Below, piece by piece: positions 35,521 to 44,629 of a DNA stretch of 64,000 bases. The notes under the pieces were generated by a model. It ran no database searches and was not told the DNA's origin. It saw only the letters and a program-made list of their open reading frames with translations. The first letter of the stretch is position 1. Every line of letters starts with the position of its first letter. The DNA is taken from positions 3,100,001-3,164,000 of the forward strand of contig NZ_CP015453.1 in assembly GCF_003096095.1 (NCBI RefSeq), in the 5' to 3' direction. Source of the DNA: Dietzia psychralcaliphila. Lineage in GTDB: Bacteria; Actinomycetota; Actinomycetes; Mycobacteriales; Mycobacteriaceae. The translations under genes were made by a program, and so were the position numbers.

Positions 35521-36585
35521 ATGACCAACTCGGTGGCCCGGACGAACGGTCTCGCCCCCCACAGCGTCTCCCGACCCGTCCCCCGATTCGTCCGCCCCCG
35601 ATCCCGGAGGACCGCCTCGGCGCTCCCGAGACTTCTCGCAGGGGTGGGCGCCGCGACGGCGATGGTGATCGCCTCCGCCGTCCCGGCCTCCGCCCAGTCC
35701 CCGACCACTCAGTCCCCGACCGAGGGGCCACTCCCGGTCCCGTTCGACATCTCCGCCGGGGTCCGGGCGGCGATCTTCCCGGAGATCGCCCCGCCCGGCG
35801 CCAACGATCCGACCTGCCGGACCACCCCCGAGCGCCCGCGGCCGGTCGTGCTGGTCAACACCACCGCCTCCACCCAGGCCATGGCGTGGCAGGCGGGCGC
35901 GCCGCTCCTGAAGAACGCCGGGTACTGCGTCTACACCTTCAACTATGGCAACGTCACCGGCCTCCCGGGGATGCCGATCCAGGCACTCGGCGACATCCGG
36001 GAGTCGGCCCGCGTCCTGCAGACCGTGGTCGACCGGGCGCTCGCCGAGACCGGCGCCCGGGAGGTCGACCTCGTCGGGCACTCCCAGGGCGGCGGCATCC
36101 TCTCCGACTACTACCTGAAGGTCCTCGGGGGGCACGAGAAGGTCCACACCAAGATCGCCATCTCCCCGTCGTCCGGCACCACGCTCAGCATGCTGGCCTA
36201 CTTCCGGTCCCTGATCCCCGTGCTGGGGCCGATCGTCTACGGGAGCCTGGAGGATGCGACCCCGGGCCTCATTCAGCAGGTCGTCGACTCGCCGCTCGCG
36301 ACGGAGGTCTACCCGGGCGGCGTCGTGAGCGTGCCCGGCGTCCGGATCTACAGCATCATCACCCAGTACGACCAGATCATCACCCCGTTCGTCCGCCAGT
36401 TCTACTCGGGCCCGGACGCGACGAACATCGTGCTTCAGGACGGGTGCGCGGCGGACCTGTCCGAACACGTGGCGACCATGTACAGCGAGCGGGCGCTGCG
36501 CCACGTCCTCAACGCGCTGGCCCCCGCCGAGGCCACGCCCGTGCCTTGCTTCCCCGTCGCCCCGTACGCGCCGTTCGTGAAGTGA
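35521..36585 (+). CDS. secreted triacylglycerol lipase/esterase
   Basis: A 354-residue exported lipase of the bacterial lipase class 2 / EstA type. The N-terminus is long and Arg-rich, then a hydrophobic stretch ending in A-S-A-Q (cleavage near residue 60), so Sec or possibly Tat export. The mature protein shows 'PRPVVLVNTTASTQAMAWQ', the nucleophile elbow 'VDLVGHSQGGGILSDYYL' and, at the C-terminus, the Asp and His regions 'SIITQYDQIITPF' and 'DLSEHVATMYSE', plus spaced cysteines that may form disulfides. It should hydrolyse esters or lipids outside the cell. The ATG at 35521 is preferred over the upstream frame, which would add residues before the signal. Confidence 0.9.
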   Translation: MTNSVARTNGLAPHSVSRPVPRFVRPRSRRTASALPRLLAGVGAATAMVIASAVPASAQSPTTQSPTEGPLPVPFDISAGVRAAIFPEIAPPGANDPTCRTTPERPRPVVLVNTTASTQAMAWQAGAPLLKNAGYCVYTFNYGNVTGLPGMPIQALGDIRESARVLQTVVDRALAETGAREVDLVGHSQGGGILSDYYLKVLGGHEKVHTKIAISPSSGTTLSMLAYFRSLIPVLGPIVYGSLEDATPGLIQQVVDSPLATEVYPGGVVSVPGVRIYSIITQYDQIITPFVRQFYSGPDATNIVLQDGCAADLSEHVATMYSERALRHVLNALAPAEATPVPCFPVAPYAPFVK

Positions 36586-36645
36586 GCGGCTGAGCAGCAC
36601 GCGGGTGGCCGGGCGGAGCCGGCAGGTTCTGGATACGGTGAGACG

Positions 36646-37440
36646 ATGACCTCCACTGAACACACCGCCGATGTCCGGGCCGCCCGCGAGCGCCTGGCCA
36701 CCCTCCCCTCCGACACCCGCGTCGCGGTGGTGACCGGCGCCTCCTCGGGGATCGGCGAGGCCACCGCGCGCGAACTGGCGCAGCAGGGGTTCCACGTGAT
36801 CGTCGGCGCCCGGCGACTCGACCGACTGCAGGCGCTGGCGGACGAGATCGGCGGCACCGCGATGCCCCTGGACGTGACCGACCCCGCCTCGTGTGAGGCG
36901 TTCTGCGCGGCCGTCCCGCGACTGCACGTGCTGGTCAACAACGCCGGCGGCGCCAAGGGCACGACCACCGTCATGGACGCCGACGAGGAGCAGTGGCGGT
37001 GGATGTGGGAGACCAACGTCCTGGGCACCCTGCGACTCGTGCGCGGCCTCATGCCGGTGCTCGTGGAGACCGGTGACGGTCTGGTGGTGACCATCACCTC
37101 GATCGCCGCTCTGGAGTCCTACGACAAGGGCAGCGGGTACACCACGGCCAAGCACGCGCAGGCCGTGCTGCACCGGACGCTGCGCGGGGAGCACCTGGGC
37201 CAGCCCGTGCGGTTCACCGAGATCGCGCCCGGCATGGTGGAGACCGAGTTCTCGCTCGTGCGGTTCGACGGCGACGACGACAAGGCCGGCGCCGTCTACC
37301 AGGGATTGACCCCCATGGTCGCCCGCGACATCGCGGAGATCGTGGGGTTCGTGGCGAGCCGGCCGTCGCACGTCAACCTCGACCAGATCGTGGTGAAGCC
37401 GCGGGACCAGCACTCGGCGATGCGCGCGCACCGGCGCTGA
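36646..37440 (+). CDS. short-chain dehydrogenase/reductase
   Basis: Classical SDR of 264 residues. NADP-binding 'VAVVTGASSGIGEATARELA' (about 27-46), 'HVLVNNAGG', the catalytic Ser in 'VVTITSIAALESYDKGSG' and Tyr/Lys in 'GYTTAKHAQAV' are all present. It resembles serine/malonic-semialdehyde-type dehydrogenases of the YdfG group, but the substrate is not certain. Its first 20 residues include 'AARERLATLP', duplicated at the DNA level in the remnant at 35083. It is 60 bases after the lipase gene and could be cotranscribed. Confidence 0.92.
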   Translation: MTSTEHTADVRAARERLATLPSDTRVAVVTGASSGIGEATARELAQQGFHVIVGARRLDRLQALADEIGGTAMPLDVTDPASCEAFCAAVPRLHVLVNNAGGAKGTTTVMDADEEQWRWMWETNVLGTLRLVRGLMPVLVETGDGLVVTITSIAALESYDKGSGYTTAKHAQAVLHRTLRGEHLGQPVRFTEIAPGMVETEFSLVRFDGDDDKAGAVYQGLTPMVARDIAEIVGFVASRPSHVNLDQIVVKPRDQHSAMRAHRR

Positions 37441-37475
37441 GCAGCGCGGTTTCTCTCTCGGCCGGATTCTCTCTC

Positions 37476-37542
37476 GGCCGGTCTCGCGGTGGCCGCCTCG
37501 CGCCCGTGCCCCTGAGGGTGCGGGGTGAGACCGGCCACCGCG
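37476..37542. terminator. two mutually exclusive hairpins in a convergent gap
   Basis: ggccggtctc (37476-37485) can pair with gagaccggcc (37527-37536), and cgcggtggcc (37485-37494) can pair with ggccaccgcg (37533-37542). The two stems share bases and cannot form together. They lie between the convergent SDR and urtA genes, so terminator function in one or both directions is likely. A 15-base direct repeat (37451-37465 and 37467-37481) precedes them. Confidence 0.5.
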
Positions 37543-37557
37543 TGCCCCCGCCAGGCG

Positions 37558-38805
37558 CTACTCGCCCGCCAGGCCCGCAGCCCAGTCGTACGACTCCAGA
37601 TACGGATCGGGGTCGATCGCATCGTCGGACTCCCACACCGTGTAGATCAGGCCGTCGCCGCGGATCTCACCGATACGGGCGGTCTTGGTGATGTGATGGT
37701 TCTCGCCGTCCACGGTCACCTCACCGCTGGGGGCGGACACGGACACTCCGTCGGCCGCGTCCTGAACCGCACCGACGTCGAATGATCCGGCCTTCTCCAC
37801 CATCGCCTTCCACAGGTACACGCCGGTGTAGGCGGACTCCATCGGATCGGAGGTGACCCGGGTGTCGCCGAAGCGGGACTTGAACTGCGAGACGAAGTCA
37901 CTGTTCTCGGGACTGTCGATGGTCTGGTAGTAGTTCCAGGACGCCAGATGGCCCTCGACGTTCTGTGTCCCGATGCTCCGGACCTCCTCCTCCCCGACGC
38001 ACATGGAGATGACCGGCATGTCGTCGCTGGTGAGGCCTGCGTTGGCGAACTCGCGGAAGAACGCGACCAACGAGTCGCCGACCACCACGTTGAACACCGC
38101 GTCGGCGTCTGCGGTGCGGATTTTGTTGATGATCGTCGAGAAGTCGGTGGCCCCGAGCGGGGTGTAGTCCTCTCCCAGGATCTCTATGCCGTTGGCCTCG
38201 GCGTACTCCTTGACGATCCGATTGGCGGTATGCGGGAAGACGTAGTCGCTCCCGACCAGGTAGAGCGACTTCACGCCCGTCTCCTTGAGGTAGTCCAGGG
38301 CCGGCACGATCTGCTGGTTGGTCGTGGCGCCGGTGTAGAAGATGTTCGGCGACGACTCCAGGCCTTCGTACTGTTGACCGTAGTAGAGCAGGGCGTTGTT
38401 GGACTCGAACACCGGCAGCATCGCCTTCCGGCTGGCCGAGGTGTAGCCGCCGAAGACGGTCGCGACGCAATCGGATCCGATGAGCTTCTCGGCCTTCTCG
38501 GCGAATACCGTCGGCTCGGAGGCCCCGTCCTCGGAGATGAGCTGGACCTGCTTGCCGAGGACTCCCCCGTCGGCGTTGATCTGTTCGACCGCAAGGGTGA
38601 TGGAGTCGCCGATGACGGTCTCGTTGATGGCGGTGGCGCCGGACAGCGAGTTGATGGCGCCGACCTTGACCGTATCGCCGCTGGTGTCGACGCATGATTC
38701 GGCGGCGCTCGCTGTGTCGGTGGTCCTGCTCCCGCAGGCCGTCAGGAGCGCGGCGATGGTGATGACTCCGGTCGCCGTGACGAAGGGTCGAGTGAGTCGT
38801 GACAT
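37558..38805 (-). CDS. urtA: urea ABC transporter substrate-binding lipoprotein
   Basis: Periplasmic-type binding protein of the branched-amino-acid/amide family, 415 residues, closest to UrtA. It has a lipoprotein signal with lipobox 'ALLTAC' (Cys24), then 'VKVGAINSLSGATAINET', 'VATVFGGYTSASRKAMLPV', 'NNALLYYGQQYEGLESSPN' and 'GEVTVDGENHHITKTARIGE', which are typical of urea-binding UrtA. It would capture urea for import and hydrolysis by the adjacent urease. The ATG at 38803-38805 follows AAAGG. The permease and ATPase genes (urtBCDE) are not in the window downstream; convergent genes follow, so they must lie elsewhere if present. Confidence 0.92.
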   Translation of the reverse strand: MSRLTRPFVTATGVITIAALLTACGSRTTDTASAAESCVDTSGDTVKVGAINSLSGATAINETVIGDSITLAVEQINADGGVLGKQVQLISEDGASEPTVFAEKAEKLIGSDCVATVFGGYTSASRKAMLPVFESNNALLYYGQQYEGLESSPNIFYTGATTNQQIVPALDYLKETGVKSLYLVGSDYVFPHTANRIVKEYAEANGIEILGEDYTPLGATDFSTIINKIRTADADAVFNVVVGDSLVAFFREFANAGLTSDDMPVISMCVGEEEVRSIGTQNVEGHLASWNYYQTIDSPENSDFVSQFKSRFGDTRVTSDPMESAYTGVYLWKAMVEKAGSFDVGAVQDAADGVSVSAPSGEVTVDGENHHITKTARIGEIRGDGLIYTVWESDDAIDPDPYLESYDWAAGLAGE

Positions 38806-38838
38806 AAGGGTGCCTTTCGGTTGTAGAGCAACAACGGG

Positions 38839-38865
38839 ATCCGGCTCGCGGTGTCGGAGCCGGAT
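38839..38865 (-). other. 9-bp stem-loop between ureF and urtA
   Basis: atccggctc (38839-38847) pairs exactly with gagccggat (38857-38865) around 9 bases, in the 81-base gap between the ureF stop and the urtA ribosome-binding site. It could partly end urease transcription or stabilise the urtA mRNA. No T-run follows. Confidence 0.5.
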
Positions 38866-38886
38866 GGTCGGGAAGAGTGGGAGGAC

Positions 38887-39576
38887 CTAGGTGCTGAACA
38901 AGCGTGCCGAGGTGGTCTCGTGACGCATCGCAGCGATCTCCAGCTCCGGGACGAACGAGCTCACCGTCGCGAGCGGCGCACATTCGGCCGTGCGTGCCAG
39001 GTCCGCGATCCACGGGGTGTCGTCGAAGATGAGCTGCTGCGCGCGCATCGGGCCCAGTCGACCGAGGCGCACAGCCGCCGAGAGCAGTCCCGAATAACTC
39101 GAGCGGATCGCGCCCGCGATCGCGCGACCACGCTCGATCCCCAGGGCACGTTGGACCACACCGTCGACGACCGCCTGGTTGCCGGGGGTGTGACCTGTGA
39201 CCACGAGTCCGAGATAGTCACTGTCGGCGACCACCCTGAGCACGCGCCGTGCAACCGTCGCGAGCTGACCCCCGCAGGACTCGGAGGAATTGCGAGCCGA
39301 GCGGGTGATCTTGTGTGCCCGGTCCAGGTGATCGAGCCGGACAAGGGTCTCGGTCGAGTCCGCGAGCCAGGCGTGGCCGAGGACGACGGCGTCGAGGGTC
39401 GCCACGCTCCCGCCGATGTAGGCACGGACCGCGGCGTGGATCTCCGGCTCCCCTGCGGCGGGGTGAGACGCCAGCCACGCCTCCAGTCCGTTGGAGTGGA
39501 CGAAGCGCCCCGAGGGGAACGCGCTGTCGTGAAGTTGGAGCCACGCCAGGTCGGCGAGCAGCGGTTCAGTGCCCAT
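38887..39576 (-). CDS. ureF: urease accessory protein UreF
   Basis: Part of the UreD-UreF-UreG complex that inserts nickel into urease; UreF acts as the GTPase-gating factor. It has 229 residues. Family features are the N-terminal 'LLADLAWLQLHDSAFPSGRFVHSNGLE', here as 'LQLHDSAFPSGRF' and 'HSNGLEAWL', and the C-terminal helical bundle. The ATG at 39574-39576 is inside the ureE 3' end (11-base overlap). A longer frame through the ureE histidine repeats gives only Thr/Arg nonsense and is rejected. Confidence 0.93.
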   Translation of the reverse strand: MGTEPLLADLAWLQLHDSAFPSGRFVHSNGLEAWLASHPAAGEPEIHAAVRAYIGGSVATLDAVVLGHAWLADSTETLVRLDHLDRAHKITRSARNSSESCGGQLATVARRVLRVVADSDYLGLVVTGHTPGNQAVVDGVVQRALGIERGRAIAGAIRSSYSGLLSAAVRLGRLGPMRAQQLIFDDTPWIADLARTAECAPLATVSSFVPELEIAAMRHETTSARLFST

Positions 39577-40213
39577 GGTCGCGCCCGTGTTCGTGCGCGT
39601 GCGCGTGCACGTGGTCGTGCGCGAGCGCGTGCACGTGGTCGTGGTCGTGCGCGTGCGCGTGCACGTGGTCGTGCGCGTGCGCGTGCGCGTGCGCGTGGTC
39701 GTCGTCGTGCGCGTGGTCGTGGCCCGAACCGTGACTGTGGTGGTGGTCTGCCGAGGTGTTGGTCCACCCGTGCGCGGCGAGGGCGACCGCGTCGACACGA
39801 CCGTTCAGACGCAGATCGCGCAGCATCTCCTCGGCGGTACCCGCACTGGTCATGAGCGGCGTCCGGAGCTGGTGCGCAGAAACCTCCAACGGGGCGTGCT
39901 GGTTGCCCAGGATGTACCCGAAGACCAGCGCTCGCCGTACCGCGTCGACTCCCACGTTGTCGGCGAACTCCACGACCACGGCATCCTCGGCCGGCCGGGA
40001 GACGGCGACGATGGTCGTCCCGTCGTCGGCGATCACCGCCCCGTCGGACAGAAAGGTACCCCGCGGGAGAGTCAGGAACAGCTGCTGCCCGTCGAGGGTC
40101 GTCAGAACCTGTCGGTGCTTCCGCGCGTCGCCCCAGGGAACCAGGACGGTGTCGACCGATCTGTTCGCGTACTCGGGGTCGGTGATGTGTCCGAGGACCG
40201 TTGTCGCTTCCAT
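39566..40213 (-). CDS. ureE: urease nickel chaperone UreE with an exceptionally His-rich tail
   Basis: Nickel-binding metallochaperone that hands Ni(II) to UreG. The N-terminal peptide-binding domain (about 1-75) and the C-terminal metal-binding domain (about 80-148, 'VFGYILGNQHAPLEV') are normal. After residue 150 comes a tail of about 65 residues in which alternating His with Asp, Ala and Val gives some 27 histidines. Klebsiella-type UreE has a shorter His tail that binds several nickel ions; storage capacity here should be larger. The ATG is at 40211-40213, one base from the ureD stop. The tail DNA is repetitive. Confidence 0.93.
   Translation of the reverse strand: MEATTVLGHITDPEYANRSVDTVLVPWGDARKHRQVLTTLDGQQLFLTLPRGTFLSDGAVIADDGTTIVAVSRPAEDAVVVEFADNVGVDAVRRALVFGYILGNQHAPLEVSAHQLRTPLMTSAGTAEEMLRDLRLNGRVDAVALAAHGWTNTSADHHHSHGSGHDHAHDDDHAHAHAHAHDHVHAHAHDHDHVHALAHDHVHAHAHEHGRDHGH
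39577..39735 (-). repeat. degenerate repeats encoding the UreE histidine tail
   Basis: Units of the type cgtgcgcgtgcacgtggtcg recur with small changes for about 160 bases. In the ureE frame they give His-Ala, His-Asp and His-Val pairs. Copy number probably varies between strains. Confidence 0.85.
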
Positions 40214-40214
40214 G

Positions 40215-41063
40215 TCACATCCTTGGGTTGAGTGGTCCGAGCTGGAGAACTGATCGTCGGACGATGGTCCGGAGATCGTGGTGAGCCCGGTGGAGGAGGG
40301 GCGCGCGGTGTGCCAGAAGTCGTACGGATATCCCGAGTTCGCCAGGAAGTGCGCTCGCTGCCCCGCTGACGCCCGGAGCCGCATCCAGTGCGTCGTGGAC
40401 GTCCCCGACGAGGCCGGAGAGATCGCGCCCGGGGGCGACGACGAGCATCGTGGCCACGTAGTCGTGTCCACCCAGTACGCCGGGGGCCCGCGGATCGCTG
40501 TCGGGGGGAGCCAGATGAACGGTGTCGCGCGCCATCAGCTGACCGTCGAGGCGGATATCCGTCTGGGCGGTGAGCGTGCGGTAGGAGAACCGTTCACCGC
40601 GGCCGATCCGACCCGAGGCGAACGCCTCCCACCCGATGTACACGGACGTGTCGTGGACGCTGACCTCGTTGAACTGGCGGTAATCGGAACCGGCGTGGGG
40701 GATGACCGTCTTCGAGTCGTACTCGACCACTGAACCGGCGCCGATGTCGATAGCCGTGGTCTGCGTCGCACCCGCCTCTCCCGCGAAGACCTGCGTGGCC
40801 GACTGGTAGGTGAGGTAGAGCCACGTGTCGTCACCGGTGGCGAATCGGGTGACGAGGTTGTCCCCCGGGAAGACACCGCCGGACGGGTTCTGAATGCACA
40901 GGAACGCCGCCGACGCGTTGTCCGGGTCCGCGTACATCGGCACGGTGATGCGCTGCGGGAACTGCTGCCGGAGCGAGGCGATCTGGGTCCTCCCCGTGCG
41001 CCCACGCACGAGCGAGCAGTCGAGCAGGCTCTCGGTGATGTCGTCGGTTCTCGTGGAACTCAC
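40215..41063 (-). CDS. ureD: urease accessory protein UreD/UreH
   Basis: Scaffold protein that binds apo-urease and, with UreF and UreG, forms the nickel-delivery channel. It has 282 residues. It shows '[20 protein letters not shown]', as the usual 'GGDxxxxxV' region, followed by '[20 protein letters not shown]' and '[20 protein letters not shown]', and ends in 'LGPLNPRM'. The GTG at 41061-41063 overlaps the ureG stop in a GTGA. Its place between ureG and ureE departs from the ureABCFGD order of mycobacteria. Confidence 0.9.
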   Translation of the reverse strand: MSSTRTDDITESLLDCSLVRGRTGRTQIASLRQQFPQRITVPMYADPDNASAAFLCIQNPSGGVFPGDNLVTRFATGDDTWLYLTYQSATQVFAGEAGATQTTAIDIGAGSVVEYDSKTVIPHAGSDYRQFNEVSVHDTSVYIGWEAFASGRIGRGERFSYRTLTAQTDIRLDGQLMARDTVHLAPPDSDPRAPGVLGGHDYVATMLVVAPGRDLSGLVGDVHDALDAAPGVSGAASALPGELGISVRLLAHRAPLLHRAHHDLRTIVRRSVLQLGPLNPRM

Positions 41064-41686
41064 GGCGCAGCGGCCATGTCTTCCAACATCGCGTCGCGCA
41101 CGATGATCCGGAACAGGTCGTCGAGCCCTCCACCCGAGCCGAGGTCCGTGAACACCGACGCCTTGCCCGGTCGGGCGAGCTCGACATCCGACCGCATCCG
41201 CCCGAGATCGGCACCGACGAGCGGAGCGAGGTCGATCTTGTTGATCACCAGCAGGTCCGCCTGGAGCATCCCGATACCTTTCTTACGCGGGATGTCATCA
41301 CCTGCCGCCGTGTCGATGACGAAGATCCAGTAGTCGACGAGGTCCGAGGTGAAAGTCGCCGCCAGATTGTCCCCGCCCGATTCGATGAGGACGACCTGGA
41401 GTCCGGGAAAAGCCCCCTCGAGTTGCGCGACCGCCGTGAGGTTCGCCGAGGGATCCTCCCTGATGGCGGTGTGCGGGCACGCGCCGGTCTCGACGGCGAG
41501 AACGCGCTCGGGATCGATCAGACCGCTGCGGCGCACACGCTGCGCGTCCTCGTCCGTCATGAGGTCGTTGGTGATGACCGCGATCTCGATCCCCGACGAC
41601 TGGAACATCGGTAGCAGCCGCTCGAGCAGCCGGGTCTTGCCCGACCCGACGGGTCCGCCGATACCGATACGAATAGCTTCGGCCAT
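41060..41686 (-). CDS. ureG: urease accessory GTPase UreG
   Basis: SIMIBI-class GTPase that carries nickel and powers urease maturation. It has 208 residues. The P-loop is '[19 protein letters not shown]', the nickel-binding C-P-H is in '[18 protein letters not shown]', and '[20 protein letters not shown]' and the G4 motif '[10 protein letters not shown]' follow. All are intact. It starts 9 bases after ureC and overlaps ureD. Confidence 0.97.
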   Translation of the reverse strand: MAEAIRIGIGGPVGSGKTRLLERLLPMFQSSGIEIAVITNDLMTDEDAQRVRRSGLIDPERVLAVETGACPHTAIREDPSANLTAVAQLEGAFPGLQVVLIESGGDNLAATFTSDLVDYWIFVIDTAAGDDIPRKKGIGMLQADLLVINKIDLAPLVGADLGRMRSDVELARPGKASVFTDLGSGGGLDDLFRIIVRDAMLEDMAAAP

Positions 41687-41695
41687 GGTGAGCTC

Positions 41696-43411
41696 CTATT
41701 TGATGGTGTATCTGCGCCCGAGTGGGACGGTCGACATGGGAGTGCTGGTGCAGTGCTCTCCGTCCACTTCGACCCGGTAGGTATCCGGCTCGATCCGTAT
41801 GTCGGGGCAATAGTCGTTGTGGAGCAGATCGCTCTTGGTCCTCGACCGGGCGTCTACGCACGGGACCAGGGGCGTATCCAGCCCGAGCCGGCCCCCCAGA
41901 CCGTCCTCGATCGCCGCGCCGGCGACGAAGTTGACCGACACATCGGCCGGGGTCTTGCCGAACGCCGCCCACTGGGGTCGGTACTTGAGGGGCTCGCACG
42001 TCATGAGCGAGGCGTTCGCCTCTCCCATGACGGACCACGTGGGGAATCCCCCCTTGAACACGACTTCGGGGCGGATGCCGAAGAACTTCGGTTCCCACAG
42101 CACGAAGTCGGCGAGCTTCCCCGGCTCGAGGGATCCCACCTCGTGGTCGATCCCGAACATGCGGGCCGGATTGATGGTGATCTTGGCCAGATAGCGGAGG
42201 ATGCGGTGGTTGTCAGCGCCGGTTCCCACGTCCTCCGGCAGTGCTCCACGGGTGGCGCGCATGTGGGAGGCGAGTTGCCAGGTCCGGGCGATGGTCTCCC
42301 CGATCCGGCCCATGCCCTGCGAGTCCGACCCCATCGCGGAGATCGCACCGATGTCGTGAAGGACGTCCTCGGCCGCGATGGTCTCGCGCCGGATACGGGA
42401 CTCGGCGAACGCGACGTCTTCCGGAATCCGGGGATTGAGGTGGTGGCACACCATGACCATGTCGAGGTGCTCGTCGAACGTATTGATCGTGAAGGGATTC
42501 GTCGGGTTGGTGGACGACGGGAGGCAATGGGACTCACCCACCACCTGCATGATGTCGGGTGCGTGACCGCCACCGGCGCCCTCGGCGTGATAGGTGTGGA
42601 TCGTGCGACCGGCGATCGCCCGCATGGTGTCCTCGTAGAATCCCGCTTCATTGAGGGTGTCGGAGTGGATCTGCACCTGCAGACCTAGTTCGTCGCCCGC
42701 GTCCAGAGACGCCCGTATCGCGGCCGGCGTCGCGCCCCAGTCCTCGTGGATCTTGTATCCGATGGCACCCGCTAGGCCCTGTTCGATGAGTGGCGCCACA
42801 TGCGCGGCGCTGCCGTTGGCCAGGAATCCGAAGTTCACCGGGAACTGCTCCACCGCCCTGAGCATCCGGGCCAGGTTGGTCGGGCCGGAGCTGGTGATGC
42901 CCACGGTGACCGGTCCCAATCCGCCGCCGATCATGGTGGTGATCCCGCTGGAAACCGCTTCCTCGACCAAGCCGACACTGTCGAAGTGGACGTGCACGTC
43001 AATCGCCCCGGGAGTGACGATCATTCCTTCACCCGAGCGGACGTCTGTACCGGCCCCGATGACCAGATCGGGATGGACACCGTCCATCAGCCTCGGGTTC
43101 CCGGACTTACCGATCGCCGCTATTCGCCCGTTCTTGACTCCGATATCGGTTTTTCGAATGCCGAGTACCGGATCAATGAGAAGTGCATTGGTGATGACAA
43201 AGTCCAGAGCGCCCTCAGCATTGGTGATCGAATTGTGGACAGCCATGCCTTCACGCATGGTCTTGCCGCCACCGAATACGGATTCGTCTCCATAAACGGT
43301 GTCGTCGGCCTCGACACGGGCGAGCAATTCCGTGTCCGCGAGTCGTACCCGGTCCCCTGTGGTGGGACCGAAGAGTTCTGCATAGTGGTGTCGCGATACG
43401 CGAATAGACAC
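41696..43411 (-). CDS. ureC: urease alpha subunit
   Basis: Catalytic subunit of urease: hydrolyses urea to ammonia and carbamate at a di-nickel centre in the cytoplasm. It has 571 residues. Metal ligands are seen in '[11 protein letters not shown]', the carbamylated lysine in '[16 protein letters not shown]', '[13 protein letters not shown]' and '[14 protein letters not shown]'-type segment (here '[15 protein letters not shown]'), with the flap '[20 protein letters not shown]'. All are intact, so the enzyme should be active. The GTG start is at 43409-43411, 24 bases after ureAB. Confidence 0.98.
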   Translation of the reverse strand: MSIRVSRHHYAELFGPTTGDRVRLADTELLARVEADDTVYGDESVFGGGKTMREGMAVHNSITNAEGALDFVITNALLIDPVLGIRKTDIGVKNGRIAAIGKSGNPRLMDGVHPDLVIGAGTDVRSGEGMIVTPGAIDVHVHFDSVGLVEEAVSSGITTMIGGGLGPVTVGITSSGPTNLARMLRAVEQFPVNFGFLANGSAAHVAPLIEQGLAGAIGYKIHEDWGATPAAIRASLDAGDELGLQVQIHSDTLNEAGFYEDTMRAIAGRTIHTYHAEGAGGGHAPDIMQVVGESHCLPSSTNPTNPFTINTFDEHLDMVMVCHHLNPRIPEDVAFAESRIRRETIAAEDVLHDIGAISAMGSDSQGMGRIGETIARTWQLASHMRATRGALPEDVGTGADNHRILRYLAKITINPARMFGIDHEVGSLEPGKLADFVLWEPKFFGIRPEVVFKGGFPTWSVMGEANASLMTCEPLKYRPQWAAFGKTPADVSVNFVAGAAIEDGLGGRLGLDTPLVPCVDARSRTKSDLLHNDYCPDIRIEPDTYRVEVDGEHCTSTPMSTVPLGRRYTIK

Positions 43412-43435
43412 TGGGTAATTCCCTTCGCGTGAGTG

Positions 43436-44143
43436 TCAGGCGGAAGTGGAGCGGAGGAAGCCCGCGTGATCGAGAGCGTCCAGGAGTTCCTCGGACGGGT
43501 GGTCACGCAGCGCCTCGTTGGTCATGTCGTTGAGTCCGTACAGTTCCCGGGTACCGCCGAAGTCCGTCAGCTGGACTTCTCGTTCCTCGCCGGGCTCGAA
43601 TCGGACCGCTGTGCCCGATGCGATGTCGAGGTGCATTCCGTACGCCTCGCGACGATCGAACGACAGGGCCCGGTTGACCTCGAAAAAGTGGAAGTGAGAA
43701 CCCACCTGAATAGGACGATCACCGGTGTTGACCACTGACACCGTCGCGGTCTTCCGTCCACGGTTCAGTTCGATCTCGCCGGGCTCGACCAGGATCTCGC
43801 CGGGTGTCACCTGTGGTTCGGTCGAGTCGGAGTGCGTTCCCGGGCGGATGGGATCGTGGATGGTGACCAGCTTCTGTCCGTCGTCGAAGAACCCCTCAAC
43901 CTGGACGGTGCCCACGAGAGCCGCGACGCCCGGGAGCAGGTCGTCCTCGGTGAGCAGGTGGGCTCCTATCTCAGCCGCCTCCGCGACGGTAGAGCCGGCT
44001 CGCGCGGCCTCGACCACCTCGTCCGCGATCAGTGCGCGGGCCTCCGGATAGCTGAGTCTGAGGCCTTTGTCTCTATGGCGCCGTGCCAACTCTGCAGCAA
44101 GGAAAAGGAGAAGTCGATCCTCTTCCTTAGGGGTCAAGTGCAC
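43436..44143 (-). CDS. ureAB: fused urease gamma/beta subunit
   Basis: A 235-residue fusion: residues 1-100 are the gamma subunit ('[20 protein letters not shown]' , '[21 protein letters not shown]') and 110-235 the beta subunit ('[18 protein letters not shown]', '[19 protein letters not shown]'). Mycobacteria keep these as separate ureA and ureB; fusion is known from Helicobacter and some actinobacteria and plants. The GTG at 44141-44143 has GGAG 7 bases upstream. It is the first gene of the urease operon and has a 600-base upstream region shared with the ferritin gene. Confidence 0.95.
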   Translation of the reverse strand: MHLTPKEEDRLLLFLAAELARRHRDKGLRLSYPEARALIADEVVEAARAGSTVAEAAEIGAHLLTEDDLLPGVAALVGTVQVEGFFDDGQKLVTIHDPIRPGTHSDSTEPQVTPGEILVEPGEIELNRGRKTATVSVVNTGDRPIQVGSHFHFFEVNRALSFDRREAYGMHLDIASGTAVRFEPGEEREVQLTDFGGTRELYGLNDMTNEALRDHPSEELLDALDHAGFLRSTSA

Positions 44144-44262
44144 AGCACATCTCCTCTGCTACGGGAATCCTGACAAAGCCGCCCGGAACGTTGCGGCGTT
44201 GCCAGTGATCATTGTCCACCAAGGGTGAACAGATCAAGATGAATTACCCTCGAGGGCCAGAA

Positions 44263-44289
44263 GTTAAGTGATCGAAACAATGGCGACAC
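44263..44289. promoter_or_regulatory. GlnR-like binding site upstream of the urease operon
   Basis: The plus strand reads GTTAA-n6-GAAAC-n6-GACAC. The actinobacterial GlnR consensus is GTnAC-n6-GAAAC in tandem; here one half-site is perfect and the two others match 4 of 5 positions with exact 6-base spacing. It lies 120 bases before the ureAB start. GlnR controls urease in other actinobacteria, so nitrogen control is a reasonable inference. No glnR gene is in the window. Confidence 0.5.
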
Positions 44290-44480
44290 ATCGCGGCCGA
44301 AGAAGCCTATTAATCCCGTATTCGCGTTAACGTGGCCGCAAACAATCACGAATGTCCGTGGGGAGCGTCAGCCCGACTCGCGCCCGCCTCGCGCCCGGTG
44401 AGCCGAGCGGTGAACATCGTCTACGAGTGGGAGCGGCGGATCTGCAGTACGACTCTGCCGTACGTCGAACCCGCGTGACC

Positions 44481-44623
44481 CTCGGACTCTCGTCCGGCGA
44501 ACCCGCTCAGCCGCTCAGCCGCGCACCCGCTCACCCGCGTACGCGTGCCCCTCGGACTCTCGTCCGGCGCACCCGCTCACCCGCCCGCCTCCGCGCACCG
44601 TCGGCCGCCTCCGCGCACCGTCG
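44481..44623. repeat. direct repeats between urease and ferritin genes
   Basis: A 29-base sequence at 44481-44509 recurs at 44551-44579 with a single mismatch, and gcctccgcgcaccgtcg at 44587-44603 recurs at 44607-44623. A 93-codon open frame spans them but is compositionally biased and not convincing as a gene. Confidence 0.75.
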
Positions 44624-44629
44624 ACCGAC

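Noticed and set aside
39577-39735. Regular short repeats looking like a CRISPR or satellite array
   Set aside because: Units are about 18 bases, without unique spacers, and encode the UreE His tail in frame.
44310-44350. Second GlnR-like box near the first
   Set aside because: TTAAC and GCAAAC half-sites are present but spacing or sequence fails by more than one position.
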